A DNA stretch of 64,000 bases from Psychrobacter immobilis (GTDB lineage Bacteria; Pseudomonadota; Gammaproteobacteria; Pseudomonadales; Moraxellaceae). Every line of letters starts with the position of its first letter. Position 1 is the first letter of the stretch. Positions 37,168 to 44,833 of the stretch are shown here, in pieces. Position numbers and translations under genes: made by a program. The stretch is from the NCBI RefSeq assembly GCF_904846175.1, contig NZ_CAJGZM010000004.1, positions 124,001 through 188,000 on the forward strand, read 5' to 3'. Under the pieces are notes generated by a model. The model saw only the letters and a program-made list of their open reading frames with translations. It had not been told where the DNA came from and did not search any database.

Positions 37168-38256
37168 ATGTCAATCGTCTCTACAAGAGCCTCTATGCAA
37201 CCCTCTAAGAAGACTAAACAGATGACTGATAAGATAAAAGTCAATGGCGTGATTTTAGTCGATAAACCGCAAGGTATGACGTCACAACAAGTGGTGTCAA
37301 AGGTAAAGTACCTGTTTAAATCACCCAATCATGACAGCAAAAAAGCCGGTCATACGGGAACGCTCGATCCCATGGCAACGGGTCTATTGCCTATCTGCTT
37401 GGGGGAAGCGACCAAGTTCAGTCATTATCAACTTGATGCCGATAAATCGTATCAAGCAACTATTCTTTTGGGCAGTCAGACTGATACGGGCGATGCTGAT
37501 GGACAGATTGTCGCTGAGAAACTTATTCCACAGTTCGATGCGGTAGGGCTAGAAAAAATTGCCCAGCAGTTTTTAGGGCCACAGCAGCAAATTCCACCGA
37601 TGTATTCTGCTTTGAAGAAAGATGGCAAAAAGCTATATGAGTATGCGCGTGCGGGTATTGAGATTGATCGCCCGGCAAGAGATATTGTTATCAAAGCAAT
37701 TGATTTGACAGTAATCGACGCTAAGCAAATCCAGCTGACAGTGACTTGCTCTAAGGGTACATACGTACGCGTATTAGCAGAAGATATTGCCAAAATGCTT
37801 GGTACATTAGGACATCTAACCGCTTTACGACGTATACAAGTCGGCGATTTTCATATTGACGCGGCGATTAGTTTGGCAGATTTAGAAGCATTAGCTTTAG
37901 AGGATCGTCAGGCGCATTTATTACCCGTAGATGCTTGCATCAACCTTGAAGCTGAGCTTATATTAACGGCTGAGCAATGCGCCCGTGTACAAATGGGACA
38001 ACGTTTAAATGTCATCGAGCAGCTAAACGACGATTTGCAATGTTATATTTCAGCTGTCATCGAGCAACAGCCTAGTCACGATGAAAATAACGTTATTCAA
38101 CAAAATGGCGATGATAGTGAAGGTAATAGTGAGGCTTTGTTGCCTTATGAAATACCCGCAGATATCCGTCTCACAGATGAGCAAGGGCAGTTTATTGGTC
38201 TAGGAGCACTGAGTCTAAATGGTCGCTTGCAGCCGAAAAAACTCATCCAGTTGTAA
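37168..38256 (+). CDS. truB: tRNA pseudouridine-55 synthase TruB
   Basis: Makes pseudouridine 55 in the T-loop of tRNAs. The catalytic domain starts at NGVILVDKPQGMTSQ; the catalytic Asp is in GHTGTLDPMATGLLP, followed by EATKFSHY, PPMYSALKKDGKKLYEYAR and CSKGTYVRVLAEDI. The C-terminal PUA-like region holds an acidic Asn/Gln-rich insert (about 308-328). The start is uncertain: ATG at 37168 (used), 37195 or 37222, where an AAGAAG sits upstream; the first gives 362 residues against 314 in E. coli. Confidence 0.93.
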   Translation: MSIVSTRASMQPSKKTKQMTDKIKVNGVILVDKPQGMTSQQVVSKVKYLFKSPNHDSKKAGHTGTLDPMATGLLPICLGEATKFSHYQLDADKSYQATILLGSQTDTGDADGQIVAEKLIPQFDAVGLEKIAQQFLGPQQQIPPMYSALKKDGKKLYEYARAGIEIDRPARDIVIKAIDLTVIDAKQIQLTVTCSKGTYVRVLAEDIAKMLGTLGHLTALRRIQVGDFHIDAAISLADLEALALEDRQAHLLPVDACINLEAELILTAEQCARVQMGQRLNVIEQLNDDLQCYISAVIEQQPSHDENNVIQQNGDDSEGNSEALLPYEIPADIRLTDEQGQFIGLGALSLNGRLQPKKLIQL

Positions 38257-38622
38257 TATTAACCCTTAAATAAGCTTTAGTAGCCATAACTGAAAATAGG
38301 TAAAACTTACTAAGAGTTTACACTAATCACATATCATCACATTTTATTGCAGGTTTCACCTATAGTGAGACCTGCTTTTTTTGTACCTTAGTTAAGTCAG
38401 CTACGGAAAGCAGACAAGGACATAAAAATAAAAGAAATAGGAATAATAAAAATGGAAGTTAATTAACTATCAAGAAATATAACAATAAAAATAAGCTATC
38501 TACATAAAAATAAAAAGACATTAATTAATATAAATAAATTTTCTAACTTAAAAATAATAATAAAAAATATAGTTTATCACTATGAAATAATAAAATTAAC
38601 GTATCAAAATATAAGGCTTACT
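38257..38622. other. AT-rich spacer truB / PfpI gene
   Basis: After the truB terminator, 38400-38622 is extremely AT-rich, mostly A and T runs such as AATAAAAATAAGC and TTAATTAATATAAATAAA. Such DNA is often curved or bound by nucleoid proteins. No gene is seen. Confidence 0.5.
38349..38382 (+). terminator. Terminator of rbfA-truB
   Basis: The stem GCAGGTTTCAC/GTGAGACCTGC with a 5-nt loop is followed by seven T residues. Confidence 0.9.
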
Positions 38623-39153
38623 ATGAAGACCATTGCTTTCTTATTACATAATAATTTTGAACAGGCAGAGTATGAAGAGGTCGATAATCAACTAAAAGAA
38701 AAAGGTTATAAGACTGTTCTTATTACGACCAATAAAGACAAAGATGTTCAAGCGATGCAGCAGGACGTCGATAAAGGCGATATCTTTACCGCTGATATAT
38801 TCGCTAAAGATGCCGAAATTGCTGATTATGATGCGTTGGTGCTACCAGGTGGGACGGTAAATGCCGATAGCATACGCGGTAATAAAGAAGCACATACTAT
38901 TATTAATGCTTTTAACGAAGCCGGTAAACCTTTAGCAGTGATATGCCATGCGCCTTGGGCATTGATTAATACGGGTATAGCTAAAGGTAAAACCTTAACC
39001 GCTTATCATACATTACAAACCGACTTAGAAAACGCTGGGGCAACCTTCGTAGATAAAAGTGTGCAAGTAGACGGTAATCTGATTACTTCGCGTAGTCCAG
39101 ATGATATTAAAGACTTTGTTGCTGCTATAGATAAAGCGCTCTCCGCGTCTTAA
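38623..39153 (+). CDS. DJ-1/PfpI family protein
   Basis: A 176-residue protein of the DJ-1/PfpI (class I glutamine amidotransferase-like) superfamily, close to YhbO/YfkM-type stress proteins. The nucleophilic Cys is at the elbow AVICHAPWALI, preceded by the family LVLPGGTVNADSIR, with a conserved Glu in NNFEQAEYEE. Members protect against heat, oxidative and electrophile stress; glyoxalase or deglycase activity is debated. It is followed by two tiny acidic genes and one terminator, which suggests a small stress operon. Confidence 0.88.
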   Translation: MKTIAFLLHNNFEQAEYEEVDNQLKEKGYKTVLITTNKDKDVQAMQQDVDKGDIFTADIFAKDAEIADYDALVLPGGTVNADSIRGNKEAHTIINAFNEAGKPLAVICHAPWALINTGIAKGKTLTAYHTLQTDLENAGATFVDKSVQVDGNLITSRSPDDIKDFVAAIDKALSAS

Positions 39154-39231
39154 TATTCATCATCGCAATATTTATTTAGACTTATTCATTTTAATTTCTA
39201 TCAATAAACACAATCACAAAAGGAAAATACT

Positions 39232-39393
39232 ATGTCAAACCCTAACCCAAATAATACTAAGCTTGAGCAAGAACGTTCAGATTCTGCTACAGCAGCATTG
39301 AAAGGTCAAACTGAAGACAATCATACAGAAAATACCGAAGCTGCTGCTGACCGTATTGCTGATAATTTAAAAAATACTAAAGAAGAAAAATAA
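39232..39393 (+). CDS. Small acidic hydrophilic protein (53 aa)
   Basis: This frame is too short for routine calling. ATG at 39232 with AAGGA upstream gives MSNPNPNNTKLEQERSDSAT and onward to a TAA. The product has no Cys, Trp or large hydrophobic run, is rich in Asn, Glu, Asp, Ala and Lys, and is probably disordered, like small stress or desiccation-linked hydrophilic proteins. It lies 78 bp after the PfpI gene. Function unknown. Confidence 0.6.
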   Translation: MSNPNPNNTKLEQERSDSATAALKGQTEDNHTENTEAAADRIADNLKNTKEEK

Positions 39394-39488
39394 TTAGCTT
39401 TATTAACACTGTTGATGCATGAACCCTTGATTAAGAACAACGCAATTAGCAAATAGATATAAAACAATAATTATAACTGGGAGTATTT

Positions 39489-39662
39489 ATGACAGACTCA
39501 AAAGACAACATGGATGCACAAGAGAAGAAAATCGAAGAGTTAGCGGAAGATATTAATCCTAGCGAAGATACTAGTCCAGACAGTTTAGCGGAAGCAACTA
39601 CCGCACCGCTTGATGATGATGCTCTTGGTGGGACTGCTACGCAAGATGACGTCAAAAAGTGA
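39489..39662 (+). CDS. Small acidic protein (57 aa)
   Basis: ATG at 39489 with GGGAG 8 nt upstream, stop at 39660. The protein begins MTDSKDNMDAQEKKIEELAE and continues with Asp/Glu/Ser/Thr-rich sequence ending DDVKK. It is strongly acidic with no hydrophobic core, so probably disordered. It shares composition but no clear homology with the 53-residue protein upstream. The terminator at 39753 follows, which supports a three-gene transcript. Function unknown. Confidence 0.6.
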   Translation: MTDSKDNMDAQEKKIEELAEDINPSEDTSPDSLAEATTAPLDDDALGGTATQDDVKK

Positions 39663-39752
39663 TATATTTAAAACTGGTCATAATAACGCACAATATAAAG
39701 CGTTATTAATCTATAGTAATTGCCGACTCATTATAAGCTATAAAACTATTAT

Positions 39753-39782
39753 AAAAAACTGCTGCTAGTTCAGCAGTTTTTT
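39753..39782 (+). terminator. Terminator of the PfpI cluster
   Basis: AAAAAACTGCTG, a 6-nt loop, then CAGCAGTTTTTT: a perfect 12-bp palindromic stem with A- and T-runs. Confidence 0.85.
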
Positions 39783-39790
39783 GTTATAAT
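39782..39790 (+). promoter_or_regulatory. Extended -10 element for rpsO
   Basis: TGTTATAAT is an extended -10 match placed directly at the end of the preceding terminator. It would give a leader of about 245 nt before rpsO. Confidence 0.45.
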
Positions 39791-39918
39791 CGCTGGAATA
39801 TTTAAATATCGTTTTAGATATAGCTTTATCTTAATTTTGGCAACAGTTTAAGTTAGATAATGTCTTATTTTGAGCGGTTTTGAATAAAGATTATCATTAA
39901 TAAGTTTGTCGTACACTA

Positions 39919-39955
39919 GGTCAACTCTAGTAATGCAGGGTTGTCCTGAATGACC
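39919..39955 (+). promoter_or_regulatory. Nested hairpin in the rpsO leader
   Basis: The outer stem GGTCA/TGACC encloses CAGG-5-CCTG. S15 represses its own mRNA by binding structured leaders in several bacteria, and this is a candidate for that role. By-eye folding only. Confidence 0.35.
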
Positions 39956-40043
39956 GTCAAACTATTTTATTTATTATTCTATCGTTCCTTGATGCTTAAC
40001 TATTAAGTACATCTTGGAGCTTATAGCATTGCCGGAGAGATTT

Positions 40044-40310
40044 ATGCTAACTAATACCGATCGCGAACAAATCATTGCCCAATACCAACGTGGCGAAAAC
40101 GACACAGGTTCACCAGAAGTTCAAGTAGCTTTGTTAAGTGCGCGTATTAATGACTTACAAAACCATTTTAAAGCACACAAAGCTGACCATCATAGCCGTC
40201 GCGGTCTTATCCGTATGGTTAACACACGTCGTAAATTACTTGACTACCTAAAAGGTAAAGATCTTGGTCGCTATACCACCCTTATTAGCCAATTAGGTCT
40301 ACGTCGTTAA
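40044..40310 (+). CDS. rpsO: 30S ribosomal protein S15
   Basis: Primary 16S rRNA-binding protein that starts assembly of the 30S platform. 88 residues from [20 protein letters not shown], with the family blocks [46 protein letters not shown] and the C-terminal [12 protein letters not shown]. The start at 40044 has GGAGAG just upstream and matches the E. coli length; the frame is open to 40014. A terminator follows, so unlike E. coli it is not obviously co-transcribed with pnp. Confidence 0.96.
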   Translation: MLTNTDREQIIAQYQRGENDTGSPEVQVALLSARINDLQNHFKAHKADHHSRRGLIRMVNTRRKLLDYLKGKDLGRYTTLISQLGLRR

Positions 40311-40433
40311 TTTGGCGACAATAGTACGAGTGGTCGCTGAACTAAAATATGCCTTAATTTGGCGGGATTTTAGATCTTTTGCTAAACCATTTGGAACTTG
40401 CTTGTTGAAGTCGATAAAATAGATTTTCTCTAA

Positions 40434-40466
40434 AGACGGTGTGGAATAGTTTCACGCCGTTTTTTT
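40434..40466 (+). terminator. Terminator of rpsO
   Basis: The stem ACGGTGTG pairs with CACGCCGT (with a G-T pair) and is followed by seven T residues, about 125 nt after the stop. Confidence 0.8.
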
Positions 40467-41026
40467 ATGCTTATTAATATCAATAATAACCTGTAGAGAT
40501 TTCGGTCTGCTACTATCGGATATTTTAAGTATCAGTTATAAAGTTACACGGTCGATGAACGCTGACTTGCATTTAATTGGTCAATGCTTATAAATCACTG
40601 TAAAATAATGCCTTGTGAGTTTCTGAGTCATACTGGCGCTCAAGCGAATATTGATATAGCTTAGCGTATGTGATGATTATCTATAGCGCCTTGAGCTATA
40701 CCATTTATTTATACGCATAGAGTTATACGCATGGACGCCACGTGTAAATATCTTATTAAAGAAAGCCAGTAAATGATTTCGTATCGAATGTAACTTATTC
40801 TAATGTTCTCTTATTTTAATGTGCTCACACCTTTAACATTAAGAGTAGAAAACCAGATTTACACCAACGTACTTTATCTAGGTATACATAGGTAGAAGTG
40901 CGATGTTTATTTTAAATAAATACCGATATATCAGTTAAATAAGTAATAATATCAGCCCTAATCGACGCAGTTATTAACCCTATAATTGGCAATTAGTGGC
41001 TATATATAAAGAATTTTAAATGACAA

Positions 41027-41052
41027 ATATCAGCTTTTCATAGTGCTGATAT
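41027..41052 (+). promoter_or_regulatory. pnp leader hairpin
   Basis: A perfect 8-bp stem ATATCAGC/GCTGATAT with a 10-nt loop ends 31 nt before the pnp ATG; outer TGAC/GTCA can extend it. In E. coli the pnp leader forms a stem cut by RNase III, allowing PNPase to repress itself. This may be the equivalent. Confidence 0.5.
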
Positions 41053-41083
41053 CACTTTCGTCAGTCAATATTAGGAAAATTAT

Positions 41084-43186
41084 ATGACAATGTTTAATAC
41101 CATTAAGCGTGAATTCCAATACGGCGACCAGCAGGTCGTTATCGAAACGGGCCGTATCGCTCGTCAAGCAAACTCTATTTTAGTCCACATGGGCGGCGTG
41201 ACTGTGCTAGTGGCAGCGGTAGTAAAGTCTGATGCTAAAGAAGGGCAAAACTTCTTTCCATTGACCGTAAACTACCAAGAAAAAATGTATGCAGCGGGTA
41301 AAATCCCTGGTGCTTATGGCAAACGTGAAGGCCGTGCTAGCGAAGCTGAAACGCTAACCTCACGCCTGATTGACCGTCCGATTCGTCCACTATTCCCTGA
41401 AGGCTATGTGAACGAGATTCAAATCACGGCAACGGTTGTATCATCAGATAAGAGCCAATCTGCAGATATCGCTGCACTAATCGGTGCTTCAGCAGCACTC
41501 GCTATCTCTGATGCACCATTTAATGGCCCTGTGGCTGCTGCGCGTGTTGGTTTTATCAATGGTGAATACGTTCTTAACCCAACGCTTGAGCAGCTCAAAG
41601 AGAGCGACCTTGATTTAGTGGTAGCTGGTACTAAATCTGCCGTGTTGATGGTTGAGTCAGAAGCGAAAGAGTTGTCTGAAGACCAAATGCTAGGCGCGGT
41701 TTTATACGGTCATCAGCAGCAGCAAATCGTTATTGATAACATTGCGTCAATGGCTGCAGAGATTGGTACTGTTAAGCAAGAGTATACGGCACCTGTTCGC
41801 GATCAAGCGTTAGAAACTAGCATGAAAGCGCAGTTTGGCGATCAAGTAGCTGATGCTTATACCATCACGGATAAGCAAGAGCGCTACACCAAGCTTGATG
41901 AAATCAAACAAGCCATTATTGATGCATTGGCAGGTGACGCGGAAGCAGAAACTTACAATGATACCGTTTCTGAGCTAAAAGAAATTTACAATGACCTCAA
42001 ATACCGCACCGTTCGTGACAATATCTTGTCAGGTAAGCCGCGTATTGATGGCCGTGATCTTGAAACCGTTCGTGCTCTAGATGTCCAAGTTGGCGTATTA
42101 CCATTTACTCATGGTTCAGCCCTATTTACCCGCGGTGAAACGCAAGCATTAGTGACTACCACGCTTGGTAACACACGTGACGTAAACATGATTGATTCAT
42201 TGGCCGGTACGATTCGCGACCATTTCATGTTGCATTATAACTTCCCGCATTTCTCAGTCGGTGAAACCGGCCGTGAAGGCATTCCAAAACGTCGTGAAAT
42301 CGGTCATGGTCGCCTAGCGCGCCGCGGTGTTGAAGCAATGCTTCCAGATAGCGACCGCTTCCCGTATGTAATTCGTGTGGTATCAGAAATCACTGAATCA
42401 AATGGTTCATCTTCTATGGCGTCGGTTTGTGGTGCAAGTTTGGCATTGATGGACGCTGGCGTACCATTAAAAGCACCGGTTGCTGGTATAGCGATGGGTC
42501 TGGTTAAAGAAGGCGAGCGTTTTGCGGTATTGTCTGACATCCTAGGTGATGAAGATCATCTTGGCGATATGGACTTTAAAGTAGCGGGTTCAAAAGACGG
42601 TATCACAGCACTACAGATGGATATCAAAATCGAAGGTATTACTGCAGATATCATGGAGCAAGCGCTTAAGCAAGCCCATGCAGGTCGTATCCATATCTTA
42701 GATGCGATGAACAAAGTATTGCCTGCAAGCCGTACTGAAATCAACGCTCATGCTCCTAACTATGCCGTTATCGAAATCAACCCTGACAAGATCCGTGATG
42801 TGATTGGTAAAGGTGGCGCAACGATTCGTCAGCTCACAGAAGAAACGGGTGCGGTTATTGATATCGATGATGCAGGTACTATTCGTATCTTTGGTGAAAA
42901 CAAAGCAGCAACCAAATTGGCTATTGCTAAAATCGAAGCCATCACAGCAGAAGTTGAAATAGGTAAAACTTACGAAGGTACAGTTGCGCGTATCGTTGAC
43001 TTCGGTGCCTTTATTAATGTATTGCCAAATACTGATGGTTTAGTACATATCTCGCAAATCGCTGATGAGCGCGTAGAGAACGTATCTGACTATCTAAAAG
43101 AAGGTCAAATCGTTAAAGTATTAGTACAAGACGTTGATAACCGTGGTCGTATCAAACTGACCATGAAAGGTATTGAGCAAAGCTAA
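41084..43186 (+). CDS. pnp: Polynucleotide phosphorylase
   Basis: Phosphorolytic 3'-5' exoribonuclease, core of the RNA degradosome and needed for cold growth in E. coli. 700 residues: first RNase PH domain, an all-helical linker, a second RNase PH domain with catalytic motifs ([52 protein letters not shown]), then KH ([18 protein letters not shown]) and S1 ([21 protein letters not shown]) domains. AGGAAA precedes the ATG. E. coli PNPase is 711 residues. A terminator follows. Confidence 0.97.
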   Translation: MTMFNTIKREFQYGDQQVVIETGRIARQANSILVHMGGVTVLVAAVVKSDAKEGQNFFPLTVNYQEKMYAAGKIPGAYGKREGRASEAETLTSRLIDRPIRPLFPEGYVNEIQITATVVSSDKSQSADIAALIGASAALAISDAPFNGPVAAARVGFINGEYVLNPTLEQLKESDLDLVVAGTKSAVLMVESEAKELSEDQMLGAVLYGHQQQQIVIDNIASMAAEIGTVKQEYTAPVRDQALETSMKAQFGDQVADAYTITDKQERYTKLDEIKQAIIDALAGDAEAETYNDTVSELKEIYNDLKYRTVRDNILSGKPRIDGRDLETVRALDVQVGVLPFTHGSALFTRGETQALVTTTLGNTRDVNMIDSLAGTIRDHFMLHYNFPHFSVGETGREGIPKRREIGHGRLARRGVEAMLPDSDRFPYVIRVVSEITESNGSSSMASVCGASLALMDAGVPLKAPVAGIAMGLVKEGERFAVLSDILGDEDHLGDMDFKVAGSKDGITALQMDIKIEGITADIMEQALKQAHAGRIHILDAMNKVLPASRTEINAHAPNYAVIEINPDKIRDVIGKGGATIRQLTEETGAVIDIDDAGTIRIFGENKAATKLAIAKIEAITAEVEIGKTYEGTVARIVDFGAFINVLPNTDGLVHISQIADERVENVSDYLKEGQIVKVLVQDVDNRGRIKLTMKGIEQS

Positions 43187-43224
43187 TCCTCGATATTTGA
43201 CGCAATTTGACATAGTCAAAATCT

Positions 43225-43273
43225 AAAAAACCGCTTTGATTGCTGATAACTAGCACTCAAGGCGGTTTTTTTT
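43225..43273. terminator. Terminator pnp / macro-like gene
   Basis: AAAAACCGCTTTGA pairs with TCAAGGCGGTTTTT, with an inner short stem. T-runs on both strands serve the convergent genes. Confidence 0.85.
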
Positions 43274-43308
43274 ATGTGCTCAAAGAATAATGAGAATGAG
43301 AAAATAAT

Positions 43309-43887
43309 TTATATTTTGATGTCTTTAGGAAGGTGGATATCAATACGCAGTTTGGGTAAATCTTGCAGATGATGGGTAAGGAGAGGCAAAATATCAGTGT
43401 GCCAATCTAGAGCAATTGATTTTGCTAATTCGGCGTTTTCAATATCATTATTTTGAGTAGAACGGTTCTGCGAATGACTAGAAATAAGCGGACGTGCTAA
43501 TAGCGCAACCCTACGAATCCCTTGATAACGCACTAAAGGTATCAGCTGCTGTTGTAAATCGACTAGCGCTGCCGTGAGCCAACGAGCTCTGGTTGGATGA
43601 TAGGCATGGTCTGATATCACAAGATTGGCAATATGGCTTGGTTGGTTGCCATTGCTACTGACGCCAAGTCCTGCCTGCTCGCGTGAGCGTTTATGCATTA
43701 AACAGCTACCGACCAAGAGGCTACCATCACGGCAAGACCGATAGTAGCGTTGGTAATTTTCTGGATATAGATTTTTGCTTCGCGTAAGGATAGGGTCTAA
43801 AAGAATACCCGCATTATTAACAGGCAGTATCAGCAGTTGGGCGCTGCTATTTAAAATAGGGGCATGGGTGAGTTGTAGACCTGCCAT
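43309..43887 (-). CDS. Macro-domain-like protein
   Basis: A 192-residue protein with the order of a DarG-type macro domain: a strand plus NNAG (LLILPVNNAGILLD), an FPENF-like helix (LYPENYQRYYRSCRDGSL), a YHPTRARW block where the family has FPTKxHW, and a strand after RRVALLARPL where the family has an IAxPPLG motif. The glycine-rich ligand loop is replaced by ILLDPILTRS and the second loop has lost its glycines, so ADP-ribose binding or hydrolysis is doubtful. A Ser/Gln/Asn-rich insert lies at about 140-153. No DarT toxin is adjacent. It follows the 174-residue membrane protein by 26 bp. Remote similarity judged by eye. Confidence 0.55.
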   Translation of the reverse strand: MAGLQLTHAPILNSSAQLLILPVNNAGILLDPILTRSKNLYPENYQRYYRSCRDGSLLVGSCLMHKRSREQAGLGVSSNGNQPSHIANLVISDHAYHPTRARWLTAALVDLQQQLIPLVRYQGIRRVALLARPLISSHSQNRSTQNNDIENAELAKSIALDWHTDILPLLTHHLQDLPKLRIDIHLPKDIKI

Positions 43888-43913
43888 TTTCTTGCCCCTT
43901 TATAAAAGTGATA

Positions 43914-44438
43914 TTATTTCGCGCTGGTTTTAGCGCCTTCTGCTGCTTCTAACTGAGCAATTTGTTCTTCAAGCAAGGCGATTTGCTCAGCTTTCATCTC
44001 TGTCAGCTGTTTATTCATCGTCAATTGCTCAGCCGCTAACTTCTCTTGTTCTGCTAAGCGTTTATGCTCATCTGCTAAGCGATCGATTTCTTCTTTCGCT
44101 AAGCTATCTGTTTCTGGTAAAGGCGCGTTTAAGATAGCTTCGGGATCAGGCGTCTGACTATCCGTGCTAGCATCATCGGTATCTAAAATCGACGCACTCG
44201 TATCTAACGCGTTATTATCTAAGGACGTAGTATCTGATTGCACAGCGCTGTCTTGCTCAGTAGTCGGTGGCGTACTTTCAACAGGCGTAATATTAGCGTT
44301 AGGCGAATTATTTTTCCAAACCAAGTAACCAATTAATAGTGCTGCTAATATTATAATTAGCCACCATTTCTGGCGTGCCTTAGTAGGCTTTTTCTTCAGC
44401 GATTTAGCTGGTAAAGGACGTATTTCTTTCTTATTCAT
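43914..44438 (-). CDS. Membrane-anchored coiled-coil protein, unknown function
   Basis: A 174-residue protein: a Lys-rich cytoplasmic N-terminus (to 24), one membrane helix (about 25-41), an acidic Ser/Thr/Asp-rich low-complexity stretch (about 45-112) and a long Glu/Ala/Leu/Lys coiled coil (about 115-170). Topology by the positive-inside rule places the coiled coil in the periplasm. I do not recognise the family. It forms a likely two-gene unit with the macro-like gene downstream. Confidence 0.65.
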   Translation of the reverse strand: MNKKEIRPLPAKSLKKKPTKARQKWWLIIILAALLIGYLVWKNNSPNANITPVESTPPTTEQDSAVQSDTTSLDNNALDTSASILDTDDASTDSQTPDPEAILNAPLPETDSLAKEEIDRLADEHKRLAEQEKLAAEQLTMNKQLTEMKAEQIALLEEQIAQLEAAEGAKTSAK

Positions 44439-44494
44439 ACGATAATCGATTTATGTCAAAAATATAAGTAGGCATACTATAGCAAACTCAAAAT

Positions 44495-44534
44495 AAAAAG
44501 CCTATCTAACTGGATATATATCGTTAGATAGGCT
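44495..44534 (-). terminator. Terminator of prlC-yheV
   Basis: The perfect 12-bp stem AGCCTATCTAAC/GTTAGATAGGCT has a run of five T residues on the minus strand, about 40 nt after the yheV stop. Confidence 0.85.
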
Positions 44535-44575
44535 AGTAGCTATTAAGATTTGACGTTAGCGATTAAACGCTATAC

Positions 44576-44833
44576 TTAGGGTTTAAACTTCACCGTACCG
44601 CTGGTGCCTGTCGCCATCGCATCACGAGCGATCTGGTCTTCGGCATGGTTTTTGGCACTAATTACATCAGGGTCGGGGCGATGCTCACTATGTCCGCACT
44701 GAGTACATTCGATATATTCATCAGGTTCGGGTGTGACGATATTTACTTGCATCACTGCATCCATCGCCTGACATTTAGGACAACGAACGCCCGCTAAAAA
44801 CCGCCGCTTTGGGATTGATGATTGATAACGCAT
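44576..44833 (-). CDS. yheV: YheV family putative metal-binding protein
   Basis: An 85-residue DUF2387 protein. It has two CxxC pairs, CPKC (KRRFLAGVRCPKC) and CTQC (EYIECTQCGH), forming a likely zinc ribbon. The sequence parallels E. coli YheV (KRFIAGAKCPACQ, ECVKCGH). The function of the family is unknown. Its ATG directly abuts the prlC stop (TAAATG), so translation is coupled to the peptidase. Confidence 0.88.
   Translation of the reverse strand: MRYQSSIPKRRFLAGVRCPKCQAMDAVMQVNIVTPEPDEYIECTQCGHSEHRPDPDVISAKNHAEDQIARDAMATGTSGTVKFKP

Larger units (their letters stand above)
39663..40043. other. Leader region before rpsO
   Basis: About 380 bp without a gene: a terminator (39753-39782), an overlapping extended -10 (39782-39790) and a nested hairpin (39919-39955) that could take part in S15 autoregulation. 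Confidence 0.5.
40311..41083. other. Long spacer between rpsO and pnp
   Basis: After the rpsO terminator there are more than 600 bp without a convincing gene in either strand. The last part holds a TATAAT (40981-40986) without a good -35 and the pnp leader hairpin (41027-41052). Short frames here lack ribosome sites. Confidence 0.45.

Noticed and set aside
43309..44438. A DarTG toxin-antitoxin system
   Set aside because: The macro-like protein lacks the ligand loops and the neighbouring gene is a membrane coiled-coil protein, not an ADP-ribosyltransferase toxin.
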